A DNA stretch of 64,000 nucleotides, taken from the NCBI RefSeq assembly GCF_015709455.1, contig NZ_JADNQW010000005.1, forward strand, positions 4,236,001 to 4,300,000, read 5' to 3'. The notes beneath the pieces are model-generated. The model did no database searches, was not told the origin of the DNA, and was given only the letters and a program-made list of their open reading frames with translations. Both the position numbers and the translations under genes were made by a program. The DNA is from Methylosinus sp. H3A. GTDB lineage: Bacteria > Pseudomonadota > Alphaproteobacteria > Rhizobiales > Beijerinckiaceae. Below, in pieces: positions 1-8,217 of this stretch; position 1 is the stretch's first letter, and each line of letters opens with the position of its first letter.

Positions 1-1155
1 CGCCGCGCCCTGGATCGCCGGCTGCGTCAGCATGGAGATCAGCTGGAACGCCTTGCCCACCTCGGTCAGCGGCGCGTTGGAGACGAACAATATGTCCTTG
101 TCCCGCATCGCGAATCTCCGCGCCGTGAACAAAGCCGCAGGATTGCGCATGTCGAGATGATAGGCCACCGGAACCAGCCGCTGCGCCGCCAGCAGCGGCG
201 ACACAGTCGGATAATCCGCGATCACCGCCGATTGCTCGTAGCGCAGCACGAACAGCCCGCCCGGATCGGCCCGCTGATCGGTGAGGCCGCCGGCCTTGCC
301 GATCGCCTCCTCCAAAGTGATTCCCCGCGCATCGAAGGGCACCACGGCGTTCGCCCCCGTCGCGCCCGCCACTGTGAAGGTCTGCGGCGTGCGCTCCACC
401 GTCAGCACATCGCCGGGGCGCACGAAAATATTCTCGCGCGGATTGGCGAGCAGCGCCTGGATCGGCGCGCGCGCGGTGCGGTCGCCGCGCGTCAGGCTGA
501 TGAAGGTCTCGTGAACCGGCGAGCGAAAGCCGCCGGCCTGGGCGATCACATCCATCACGCGGTCGCCGCGCAGCGTCAGCGGCACGCGCGCGCCTTGCGT
601 CACCTCGCCGGTCACCGTCGCCGTATTGCTGATGTTGCGCGACACATTGACCAGCGCCTGCGGCTCGATCGCCTTGCCGCGCAGGCGCTCGACGATGACC
701 GCCTCCACATCCTGCTGCGTGCGGCCGGCCACCTGGATGCGCCCGGCGTAGGGCACGGTCACCGAGCCGTCGCGCCCGACCGTCTGATCCGGTATCGCCG
801 CCGAGCGCGAGCCGGGACTGCCGCGGTCCATCGCCGGCGAGGAGAACAGGCCGCCGGAGGCCGCCTCCCATAGAGTGATCTGCAGCGTGTCGCCGACGCC
901 GATCGGCTGCGTGGCCGGCGGACGATAATCGCCGAAGGAGCCGCGCAGGCCCGGCGCCCCTCGCTTGGCCAGCGCCGCCGTCACTTGCGCGTCGATCTCG
1001 ACGAGGGCGAAAGGCGTCTCCGGCTGCGATTCGGTCGGCGTGCCGGCGCTCATCACCGCATCGCCGGAAGGACCGCTGCCCGGAAGAAGGCTGCAGCCCG
1101 AAAGCAGGGCCGCGACCGCGCAAACACCGAAAATACGAAGTGTCTTCAAAACCAC
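1..1155 (-). CDS. Polysaccharide export lipoprotein (Wza/KpsD-like), 3' end outside window
   Basis: Outer-membrane polysaccharide export protein, which forms the channel that carries capsule or exopolysaccharide out of the cell. Read from a GTG at 1155, the protein begins MVLKTLRIFGVCAVAALLSGCS, a signal peptide with a lipobox ending at Cys. A PES/Poly_export segment follows (IGVGDTLQITLWEA), then SLBB-like repeats (TVTGEVTQGARVPLTL and FTVAGATGANAVVPF). Near the edge it reads FAMRDKDILFVSNAPL, typical of the KpsD/BexD branch. All 385 codons in the window are open and the stop lies beyond base 1. A TTG six bases downstream is an alternative start. It lies 142 bp downstream of the epimerase gene, in the same direction. 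The family call is firm; the polymer exported is unknown. Confidence 0.88.
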   Translation of the reverse strand, partial: MVLKTLRIFGVCAVAALLSGCSLLPGSGPSGDAVMSAGTPTESQPETPFALVEIDAQVTAALAKRGAPGLRGSFGDYRPPATQPIGVGDTLQITLWEAASGGLFSSPAMDRGSPGSRSAAIPDQTVGRDGSVTVPYAGRIQVAGRTQQDVEAVIVERLRGKAIEPQALVNVSRNISNTATVTGEVTQGARVPLTLRGDRVMDVIAQAGGFRSPVHETFISLTRGDRTARAPIQALLANPRENIFVRPGDVLTVERTPQTFTVAGATGANAVVPFDARGITLEEAIGKAGGLTDQRADPGGLFVLRYEQSAVIADYPTVSPLLAAQRLVPVAYHLDMRNPAALFTARRFAMRDKDILFVSNAPLTEVGKAFQLISMLTQPAIQGAA

Positions 1156-1297
1156 GCCGCCCCCGACCAATGCTCCGAGCCGCTCCCGGAGCTTCGCCGC
1201 GCGCCCAAATGACCCCGTCTCTTTGGCGAAGACAAGGCCTGCCGTGCGGCGACCGCTCTTTATCTCGCCCCTGTGACCCGCGCGCTACAGCCTGTGG

Positions 1298-2254
1298 TCA
1301 ATGAATTTCGGCGTCGCCCGCGGATTGCAACCAATCGATGGTCTCCGCAAATCCGCGCGCCAAAGGCACGGCCGGCCGCCAGCCGGTCGCGCGCTGGATT
1401 CGAGAGATGTCGGCTTCCAGATGCATGATCTGGTCCGGTCGGTAGGGCGTGCGTCCGAAGCCCGGCTCGATTCCCGGCGCCACCAGATCGCGCAGCATCA
1501 AAACCGCGTCGCGCAGCGCGATGGGCTCGCCCGACCCGATGTTGAAGACGCCGCTCGCATCGCTGTCGAGCAGCGCGACGAGCGCCGCCGCGGCGTCGCC
1601 GACATGGGTGAACTCCCAAATCTGCTCGCAAGCGGTGAGATCGGGCGAGCGTCCCGCCGCGAAGGCGCGGATGAGCGAGGGCACGAGCCAGGGCCGCGCC
1701 TCGCCGGGTCCATAGAGAGAAAAGACGCGCCCCCAGGCGGCGCGCAGGCCGCGCTCCGCCGCGATGGTGAGCAGCGCCCGACCGGCCGCCAGCTTGGAGA
1801 CGCCGTAGAGCGTGGTCGGCTCGGTCGGCGCGTCTTCGCCGACGCGGCCGGACAGGAGGCCATATTCGGCCTGCGAGCCGACGCCGATCGCAATGCGCGC
1901 GCCGGCCTCGGCGGCGGCGTCGACGAGCCGCCCGGTCGCGACGATATTGTCGAGCTGGCCGAGGTCGTTGCGGTCCGCGCCGGCGACGCCGCGCCAACCG
2001 CAATGGATGATCGCCTCCGGCGCGAAACGCGTGAGGGCTGCTCGATAGCTCTCGGGCGCGAAGAGATCGCCGGATATTATGTGAAGCCGTGCGGCGAGAG
2101 GCGCGAGCCGCGTCGCCGCGATCTCGCCGCGCAGCAGAACGGCGCATTCGTTACCCGCTTCGACGAGCCGCCGCGTCGTCTCCGCTCCGAGGAATCCCGA
2201 TCCGCCTGTGAGAAAAACGCGCAAGGGGTCAGGCCCGGCCGACGCCGCGCGCAT
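1298..2254 (-). CDS. NAD-dependent epimerase/dehydratase (extended SDR, sugar-nucleotide type)
   Basis: A 318-residue extended SDR of the nucleotide-sugar epimerase/dehydratase family. The Rossmann motif TGGSGFLG is at residues 16-23. The catalytic set is Ser127 (GVGSQAEYG) and YGVSK with Tyr150 and Lys154. The C-terminal half (EFTHVGDAAAA, FNIGSGEP, GWRPAVPLARG) is typical of sugar-nucleotide binding. Its start overlaps the end of the upstream transketolase gene by 26 bp, so the three genes probably form one transcript. It likely makes or modifies a nucleotide sugar for the polysaccharide exported by the neighbouring Wza-like protein. The exact substrate cannot be read from the sequence. Confidence 0.87.
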   Translation of the reverse strand: MRAASAGPDPLRVFLTGGSGFLGAETTRRLVEAGNECAVLLRGEIAATRLAPLAARLHIISGDLFAPESYRAALTRFAPEAIIHCGWRGVAGADRNDLGQLDNIVATGRLVDAAAEAGARIAIGVGSQAEYGLLSGRVGEDAPTEPTTLYGVSKLAAGRALLTIAAERGLRAAWGRVFSLYGPGEARPWLVPSLIRAFAAGRSPDLTACEQIWEFTHVGDAAAALVALLDSDASGVFNIGSGEPIALRDAVLMLRDLVAPGIEPGFGRTPYRPDQIMHLEADISRIQRATGWRPAVPLARGFAETIDWLQSAGDAEIH

Positions 2255-3173
2255 CGCTCCGCGCCTCGACCAGCGCGCGCGCCCGCGCGGCGATCGCCGC
2301 CGGATCGAGCCCGGCGCGCCGGCGCAATGTCTCGGTGTCGCCGACGAGGCTCGGGAAAACCTGCGGCGCGACGAGATCGACGAAGGCCTCGCCGCGCCCG
2401 CGCGCGAGCAGCGTCTCCATGATCCCGACCGACAGCGGATTGCCGCGATAGCCCTCGAAGACGGCGACGACAGGCGCGCCGGTCAAACATGCGGCGAAGG
2501 CCTCGACCGGGAAAGGCTGCGGGATCGGCACGCTGACGACCGAGGCCTCGACCCCCTCCGCCGCCAAAATCTCCGCGGCGGCGAGACATTGCGTCACCGA
2601 GCCGCCGCTCGCGGCCAAAATCACATCCGCCCCGCGACGCGCCTCGAAGGCGGCCGTCTGCGGCGAGAAGATCGGCGCGCCATAGGCCGCGCCGCTCTCG
2701 CGGGCGATGCGGAAATAGGCCGGCCGCGGATCGTCGAGCAGCGCCGCGTAACAGCGGTCGAGCTCCGCCGCATTGCCCGGATTGGCGACGACGAGATCGG
2801 GCAGCGCGGCCAGGATCGAGGCGTCCTCGAGCGCATGATGGGACGGCCCCAGCGTCCCATAGGAGAAGCCCGCGCCGACGCCGATCAGCCGCACGGCGCG
2901 ACGCTGATAGCAAAGATCGTTGCGAATCTGCTCGAAGCAGCGCGCGCTCATGAAGGGCGCGATGGAATAGGCGAAAGGCCGAAAGCCGCTGGCCGCGAGC
3001 GAGGCGGCGACGGAGACCATATTGGCCTCGGCGACGCCCATATTGACGAAGCGCTCGCCGAGCGCCTGCTCGAGCGGCTCGACGAAAGAAAAGCCGAGAT
3101 CCCCGGTCAGGAAGACGATCGACGGATCGACGCTGGCGTCCGCCTCTATCAGCTCTATGATCCGCTTGCGCAT
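2229..3173 (-). CDS. Transketolase C-terminal subunit (split transketolase)
   Basis: A 314-residue protein with the pyrimidine-binding and C-terminal domains of a transketolase. Recognisable segments are FLTGDLGFSFVEP, ERFVNMGVAEANMVSVAAGL-like text (here SVAASLAAS) and FAYSIAPFMSARCFEQIRND. The Glu in GVAEANM corresponds to the residue that activates thiamine diphosphate. The last domain has the DVILAASGGSVTQCLAAAEIL pattern. It works with the N-terminal subunit encoded immediately upstream; the ATG shares one base with that gene's TGA (TGATG), which indicates translational coupling. Its place between an epimerase and polysaccharide export suggests two-carbon transfer onto a sugar for surface polysaccharide rather than the pentose phosphate pathway; that role is inference. 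Confidence 0.87.
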   Translation of the reverse strand: MRKRIIELIEADASVDPSIVFLTGDLGFSFVEPLEQALGERFVNMGVAEANMVSVAASLAASGFRPFAYSIAPFMSARCFEQIRNDLCYQRRAVRLIGVGAGFSYGTLGPSHHALEDASILAALPDLVVANPGNAAELDRCYAALLDDPRPAYFRIARESGAAYGAPIFSPQTAAFEARRGADVILAASGGSVTQCLAAAEILAAEGVEASVVSVPIPQPFPVEAFAACLTGAPVVAVFEGYRGNPLSVGIMETLLARGRGEAFVDLVAPQVFPSLVGDTETLRRRAGLDPAAIAARARALVEARSDARGVGRA

Positions 3174-4006
3174 CAGGCGAGCTCCAGATCGGCGGCGAGC
3201 GCGGGCTTATAATGCGAGGCCACGGTGTTCTCTATGCGGGCGACGCCCTTGCCCTTCACCGTATGGGCGAGGATCGCGCGCGGGCGCCCGCGCGAGGGAC
3301 GCTCCAGAGCCGCGACGAGCGCCGCCCAATCGTGCCCGTCGAGCTCGATCGTCTCGAATCCGAAACTGCGCCATTTGTCGCCGAAGGGCTCGAGATCGAT
3401 GACCTCTTTCGTCGGCGCCAGCGATTGAATGTGGTTGTAGTCGACGATGGCGGTGAGCGAGGCGAGCTTGCGCGCGCCGGCGAAAAGCGCCGCCTCCCAG
3501 GTCGAGCCCTCGTCGCATTCGCCGTCCGAGAGAATGCAGAAGACGCGATGATCGCGCCCGCGCAGCCTTTGACCGAGCGCGAAGCCCGACGCCAGCGACA
3601 GGCCATGGCCGAGCGAGCCGCTGGTGGCGTCGATCGCCGGCGCGGCGTCGGTGAGGCCGACATGCCCCCAGAGCGGCGTGCCATTTTGCAGATAGGCGTC
3701 GAGCAGAGCCGGATCGACGAGCGCAAATTGCTCGAGGGCCGCATAATAGGCCATTGCCGCGTGGCCCTTGGAGAGAATGACGCGGTCGCGCTCCGCCGCG
3801 CGGGCCGTCGCCGGACGAAGATCGGAGACCGCGAGCACGGCGTCGAGAATTTCGACGACGCCGAGCGAAGAGCCGAGATGCGCCGAATTGGCCTTATAGG
3901 ACATGGAGATAACGCGCCGCCGCGCCGCCGCGCAACGCGCCGCCGCCTCGATGTCGCGCGATTGGAGCGAACCCTTCGGCCCGTCGGCCGAGCCTGCTCT
4001 CGCCAT
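3173..4006 (-). CDS. Transketolase N-terminal subunit (split transketolase)
   Basis: A 277-residue thiamine-diphosphate-binding subunit. It has NSAHLGSSLGVVEIL (about 40-54), the HG-rich loop SLGHGLSLASGFALG (131-145), and the diphosphate/Mg motif from DGE (161-163) to Asn191 (VDYNHIQ). The usual GDG begins with Ser here (SDGECDEG), a common variation among split transketolases. It covers only the N-terminal third of a 650-residue transketolase; the rest is the next gene, coupled through a one-base overlap. This is the first gene of the visible minus-strand polysaccharide block. The 192-bp divergent gap upstream should hold its promoter, but I could not pick a convincing -35/-10 pair. Confidence 0.87.
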   Translation of the reverse strand: MARAGSADGPKGSLQSRDIEAAARCAAARRRVISMSYKANSAHLGSSLGVVEILDAVLAVSDLRPATARAAERDRVILSKGHAAMAYYAALEQFALVDPALLDAYLQNGTPLWGHVGLTDAAPAIDATSGSLGHGLSLASGFALGQRLRGRDHRVFCILSDGECDEGSTWEAALFAGARKLASLTAIVDYNHIQSLAPTKEVIDLEPFGDKWRSFGFETIELDGHDWAALVAALERPSRGRPRAILAHTVKGKGVARIENTVASHYKPALAADLELA

Positions 4007-4198
4007 CGGTCATGTCCTCGCCATTTTCGCAGGCACTATGCCTTTCGAAAGGTTAACGCTTGGCTTAAGGCCTGGTCGGCGCACCCGCGTTTCGCTCGGG
4101 CTTGCGCGCCGGCGAGGATGTGAGGCAATATAAAACAAGAACGCTGTCCATGGGATGGACGGCCGATCGCGCGGAGGCAACAGCGGAGTGCGTCGCAC

Positions 4199-4870
4199 AT
4201 GAAGACCGCCGATCATAAGTCGGGGCATCATCAGAGCTTTCTGGCTCCGGCCGAACAAAGGCTCGTGCGCGCGATCATCAGCGAGCTGCCGGAATCGGTC
4301 ACGCCTCTGCAACTCACGCGCATCGGTCTCTTCGGCGCGCTCGTCGCCGCCGTGGCGCTCGTCGGCTGCCGCTGGTCGGCGCTGTGGATGCCGATGATCC
4401 CGCTCGGCGTCTTCCTCAATTGGTTCGGCGCGGCGCTTGACGGCCCTCTCGCGCTGCATCGCCAGACCGCCAATCCCCGGCTCGGCCTCGTCGAGCACAC
4501 CTATGATCTCTTCTCGCAGATATTGATCATCGTCGCCTTCGGCCTCTCGCCGTTCTTGTCGATCGAGTCGGCTTTCATCGTCCTGATCTGCTATCTGCTC
4601 TTCTCCGCCTATACTTATATTCGGGCGATCGCCCGCCATGTGCAGCAGATGGCCTATATCGGCCTCGGCGCGACCGAATTCCGCATTCTCATGGTGATCT
4701 GGCCCTTCGCCGCCCACGCCATGGGAATCGACGAGACGGTCGACGCCGGCGTATCGCGGCTCGACGCCGCGATCATGATACTGGCCGCTTTCGCCATAGC
4801 CGGCCTCGTGATCAAGGCGCTCTCCGACGCCCGTCGGGTCGCCGTGGACGAGAACGGCCAGGGCGTCTGA
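4199..4870 (+). CDS. CDP-alcohol phosphatidyltransferase-like membrane protein, degenerate motif
   Basis: A 223-residue protein with several hydrophobic segments, about 43-58, 63-80, 104-130 and 160-205. The segment NWFGAALDGPLALHRQ followed by RLGLVEHTYD resembles the CDP-alcohol phosphatidyltransferase signature DxxDGxxAR...GxxxDxxxD. Only the second and last Asp (Asp81, Asp103) are clearly kept. The first Asp position is Ala, AR is AL, and the third Asp is Glu99. It may be a divergent phospholipid-headgroup transferase with altered chemistry or a non-catalytic relative. It stands alone, 218 bp upstream of a GGDEF gene and divergent from the transketolase block. Function is uncertain. Confidence 0.55.
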   Translation: MKTADHKSGHHQSFLAPAEQRLVRAIISELPESVTPLQLTRIGLFGALVAAVALVGCRWSALWMPMIPLGVFLNWFGAALDGPLALHRQTANPRLGLVEHTYDLFSQILIIVAFGLSPFLSIESAFIVLICYLLFSAYTYIRAIARHVQQMAYIGLGATEFRILMVIWPFAAHAMGIDETVDAGVSRLDAAIMILAAFAIAGLVIKALSDARRVAVDENGQGV

Positions 4871-5088
4871 TCCCCGCCCCCACCCCGCCGCGCGCTCTTC
4901 TCCTGGAATTTGCTTCGATCCGCCTCGCCTCCGGCCGCGAACGTCGCTATGGACGCCCGCGGGAGAGAGAGGACAATACTTCCCGTCCAAGGCATGATTC
5001 GCGTCCGCCTCGGAAGCATCCGCTCCGCCGGCGAGGAGGATGCAAATAGAATTTGTCAGGGCGGCAGAGACGGGAAAGACGGACCAAG

Positions 5089-6204
5089 ATGAAACTCGAC
5101 AGGAGAAGCGCGGCTTTGGTCGCGGGCGCCGCGCTGGTCGCCGCGGCAGGCGTATTCGCTCTGAGCCGAGCCGGCTTTTTCTCGGCGCCTGACCTCGCCT
5201 CGCTCTGGTCCTGGTCTCTCGACAATTGGGAGACGACCGGCGTCGGCGCATCCGGCGAGGCTGTTCGCGTCGCGCATGAGCCCCTCGCTCTGGCGCGCAA
5301 TCTCGCGCTCATCTCCCTCTCCTTCGTCGGCGTTCTGCTGGGGACGCCGCGCGTCGTCGAAATCGTCACGCGCACGAGCCGCGCCGGCGCCACGGGAGAG
5401 GCGCCGGAGGATCTCGTCAAGACGCGTCGGCTGATCGACGGCGAGCTCGGCACGATCCTCTCGCTCGTGCGCGCGCATCTCGAGAGCAACAAAACCTATT
5501 CCGCGGCTCTGATGAAAGGCCATAGGGAGCTCGCTGCGACGACGAGCCCGGACCAGATCCGCGCGGCCATCGTCCTGCTGATCGCCGAAAATCAGAAAAT
5601 GCTGCGCGAGACGGAGCAACATCAGCGTCGTCTCGAGGAATCGCAGCGGCAGATCACCGAATTGCGCGCCGAGCTCGCCGAGACGCAGGAGCTCAATGTC
5701 CGCGACTCGCTCACGCAAGTGTTCACGCGTCGCTATTTCGACGAGACGCTGGCGCGTGAGGCGAAAGCTGCGTCCGCGACCGAACGCGCCTTGAGCCTCA
5801 TCATGGCCGACATCGATAATTTCAAGAAGATCAACGACGGCCATGGCCATTTGATCGGCGACGAAGTGCTGAAGAATTTCGCCAAGACGATGTCGAAACA
5901 TGTCGAGGACAAGGACACGGTCGCACGCTTTGGCGGCGAGGAATTCGCGATCATCCTGCCTTCCGTCTCCTTCGCGGAGGCGAAAGCGACAGCCGAGCGC
6001 ATTCGCGCCGAATTCGAGAACAAGAAATGGGCGATCAAGGGCGGCGCGCCGATCGGGCGCATCACCGCCTCCTTCGGCGTCGCCCAGCTCGCGCCGCTCG
6101 AGAGCGCCGAGAGCCTGCTGCAACGCGCCGACGCCAAGCTCTATGTGTCCAAGTCGCGCGGACGCAACCTCGTCAGCGTCGACGCAGATTTGGCACCCCG
6201 TTGA
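5089..6204 (+). CDS. Membrane-anchored GGDEF diguanylate cyclase
   Basis: A 371-residue protein that should make cyclic di-GMP from two GTP. A membrane segment spans about 7-27 and a second hydrophobic stretch about 70-85. A charged, probably coiled-coil linker (about 165-205) leads into the GGDEF domain (about 205-365). The active-site signature is GGEEF at 282-286, preceded by DIDNFKKINDGHGHLIGD, so catalysis looks intact. The inhibitory I-site (RxxD five residues before GGEEF) reads EDKD at 273-276 and lacks the Arg, so product inhibition through that site is unlikely. The ATG at 5089 is preferred to an upstream in-frame start at 5053 because the membrane anchor begins there. Output could control the neighbouring polysaccharide locus; that is inference. 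Confidence 0.9.
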   Translation: MKLDRRSAALVAGAALVAAAGVFALSRAGFFSAPDLASLWSWSLDNWETTGVGASGEAVRVAHEPLALARNLALISLSFVGVLLGTPRVVEIVTRTSRAGATGEAPEDLVKTRRLIDGELGTILSLVRAHLESNKTYSAALMKGHRELAATTSPDQIRAAIVLLIAENQKMLRETEQHQRRLEESQRQITELRAELAETQELNVRDSLTQVFTRRYFDETLAREAKAASATERALSLIMADIDNFKKINDGHGHLIGDEVLKNFAKTMSKHVEDKDTVARFGGEEFAIILPSVSFAEAKATAERIRAEFENKKWAIKGGAPIGRITASFGVAQLAPLESAESLLQRADAKLYVSKSRGRNLVSVDADLAPR

Positions 6205-6277
6205 ATATTTCGACCAATCTGATAGATTTATCCGGCGTGGCGCGCGAGGCGCTTTTTCCTGATCGAAGGCGACGAGC

Positions 6278-7135
6278 ATGGAGGCGAGCCGTTCCGGCGC
6301 TCCGGCCGATGGCGCGGCGACGATCGCCGAGCTCTATTTTCTGAAGCCGACCGACATCAAGCCGGTCTCCTATACATTCGAGCCGCCGCCGGGCGCGCCC
6401 CGGCAGAGCGGCGAATATGAGCCGTTGCCGACGCGGATCGCCGACGCCCGCCTCATCGCAGCCGGGGCTTCGATCGATCGCGAGGGCTTCGAGCTCGTCG
6501 AGGCGCCGACGCTCGTCGAGGATTTCTGGAACGAAGAACAGATGCGCGCGGTCTATTATCCGGAGACCGAGCGCCTGCTGAAACAAACGCTGCGCGCGCG
6601 CGACGTCCATATTTTCGACCATACGCTGCGCCGGCGCGCGCTTCCCGGCCCGCTGAGCTTCCGGCGCTCGGTCGAAGCCTTGCCGCGCGAACCCGTCGGC
6701 CGCACCCATGTCGACCAGACGTTGGACTCCGGCCCCCGGCGTCTGCGCGAAATTTTGGGGGAGGCGGCCGAGCGCTTTTCGCGCCGGCGTTTCGCCATCA
6801 TCAATGTCTGGCGACCTTTGTTCGGCCCGGTGGAGGACGCCCCGCTCGCCGTCTGCGACGCGCGCAGCGTCGCGGCGCGCGACCTCGTCGCTTGCGATCT
6901 CATCTTCCGCGACCGCCGGGGCGAAACCTATGCGCTCGCCTATTCGCCCGAGCAGCGCTGGTTCTATTATCCGCGCATGCGGCGCGGCGAGGTCTTGCTG
7001 CTCAAATGCTATGATTCGCGCGCGGATGTGGCGCGTTTTTCGCCTCACACGGCCTTCGACGATCCGGCGACGCCCAAGGACGCCCGCCCGCGGGAGAGCA
7101 TAGAGCTGCGCTGCTTCGTCGCTTTCGACGACTGA
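6278..7135 (+). CDS. CmcJ/NvfI-type (GA4 desaturase-like) oxidoreductase
   Basis: A 285-residue protein resembling the CmcJ/NvfI/AsaB family, which is known mainly from fungal and actinobacterial secondary metabolism and related to Fe/2-oxoglutarate oxygenases. Supporting segments: AELYFLKP near the N-terminus; THVDQT with His144 and Asp146 as a candidate H-x-D metal pair; FAIINVWRPL (172-181); WFYYPRMRRGEVLLLKCYDS (228-247); and SPHTAFDDP followed by PRESIELRCFVAF, with His257 as the distal ligand and an Arg for the co-substrate. It precedes an SDR gene by 41 bp in the same direction, so the two may act on one substrate. The reaction is not predictable. Confidence 0.75.
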   Translation: MEASRSGAPADGAATIAELYFLKPTDIKPVSYTFEPPPGAPRQSGEYEPLPTRIADARLIAAGASIDREGFELVEAPTLVEDFWNEEQMRAVYYPETERLLKQTLRARDVHIFDHTLRRRALPGPLSFRRSVEALPREPVGRTHVDQTLDSGPRRLREILGEAAERFSRRRFAIINVWRPLFGPVEDAPLAVCDARSVAARDLVACDLIFRDRRGETYALAYSPEQRWFYYPRMRRGEVLLLKCYDSRADVARFSPHTAFDDPATPKDARPRESIELRCFVAFDD

Positions 7136-7176
7136 CCGCGTCGCGGCCCCGCCGCGGCCGACACGCGAGGAAAAAG

Positions 7177-7869
7177 ATGAACGACATTCCCTATCGCACC
7201 GCGCTCGTCGTCGGCGCCGGCCCTGGCGTCGGCGCCTCGCTGGCGCGGCGCTTTTCCGCCGCCGGATTGACGGTCGGCGTCGTCGCGCGCGACGCGCAGC
7301 GGCTCGGCGCCATCGCGGCCGAGACCGGAGCCGAGGGCTTTTCCGCCGACGCGACCGACCCCGCCTCGGTCGAACGACTGTTTGCGGCGGCCGAGGCGAA
7401 GCTCGGCGAGATCGACGTCGTCATCTATAATGTCGGCGCGCGCATTCGCGGGCCGCTCGCCGAGCTCGATCCGGAGGCGGTGCGGCAGGCGATCGACCTC
7501 AACGCCTTCGGCGGCTTTCTGGTCGCGCGGGAGGCGGCCAAGCGCTTCGTTCCGCGCGGACGCGGCGCGCTCTTCTTCACCGGCGCCACATCGAGCCTGA
7601 AGGCCTATGCGCTCTCGGCCCCCTTCGCCATGGGCAAATTCGCGCTGCGCGCTCTCGCCCAGAGCGCAGCGCGCGAATTGGGCCCCAAAGGCGTGCATGT
7701 CGCGCATGTCGTCATCGATGGGGTGATCCGCGACACCGGCCGCGCCGACCCCACCGACGCCACGCTCGAGCCCGACGCCATCGCCGACGCTTATCTCGAT
7801 CTACTGCGCCAAAAGCGCAGCGCCTGGTCCTTCGAGGTCGAGCTTCGGCCGTGGTCAGAGAGATTTTGA
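7177..7869 (+). CDS. SDR-family protein with Phe in place of the catalytic Tyr
   Basis: A 230-residue classical SDR fold. The cofactor motif GAGPGVG is at 13-19, and TGATSS (135-140) supplies the usual Ser. The catalytic YxxxK position reads FAMGK, with Phe150 and Lys154, so the proton-donating Tyr is missing. A Tyr lies six residues earlier (KAYALSAPF) but not in register. YNVGARI replaces the usual NNAG. It may be a member of an atypical SDR subgroup with altered chemistry or a binding role. It sits 41 bp after the CmcJ-like gene and is probably co-transcribed with it. Confidence 0.85.
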   Translation: MNDIPYRTALVVGAGPGVGASLARRFSAAGLTVGVVARDAQRLGAIAAETGAEGFSADATDPASVERLFAAAEAKLGEIDVVIYNVGARIRGPLAELDPEAVRQAIDLNAFGGFLVAREAAKRFVPRGRGALFFTGATSSLKAYALSAPFAMGKFALRALAQSAARELGPKGVHVAHVVIDGVIRDTGRADPTDATLEPDAIADAYLDLLRQKRSAWSFEVELRPWSERF

Positions 7870-8005
7870 CAAAAGCTGAATCTGCAGAGCGACAAAATGT
7901 CGCAAATCGGACCAAGCCGTGTTACGGTGCGCCGTCGACCCTGGGCGAGCGCCCGCGAGGAGCGGCCGCTCGTCCCCATAACGACGAATAATGGGGAAAG
8001 CGCTC

Positions 8006-8089
8006 ATGAACACGATTACGGCTATCCTATCGATCGTCGCGACCTGCGCCGCCGTCACTGCCGCGATCACCGCTTTCGCGAATATGTGA
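8006..8089 (+). CDS. Possible 27-residue hydrophobic small protein
   Basis: ATG at 8006 opens MNTITAILSIVATCAAVTAAITAFANM and stops at TGA 8087-8089. It is a single hydrophobic helix after two polar residues. A GGGGAAAG ribosome-binding-like stretch (7993-8000) lies just upstream, and an in-frame ATG at 7991 could extend it by five residues. The rest of the 348-bp gap between the two SDR genes shows no other credible gene. Such short hydrophobic frames arise by chance, so support is modest; the Shine-Dalgarno sequence and the membrane-helix composition are the arguments for it. Confidence 0.35.
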   Translation: MNTITAILSIVATCAAVTAAITAFANM

Positions 8090-8217
8090 CCTGAAGCGTT
8101 CGTCTGGGGGCCTGCGAGCGTTTGTTCCAACGCAGCCCGCCGTGCCCGTCCTCGCCGACGCAGAGAGCGCCGGCGAGGCGTTGGGTCTCGTGGAAAATCC
8201 CGTTCACAGCTTCGCTC

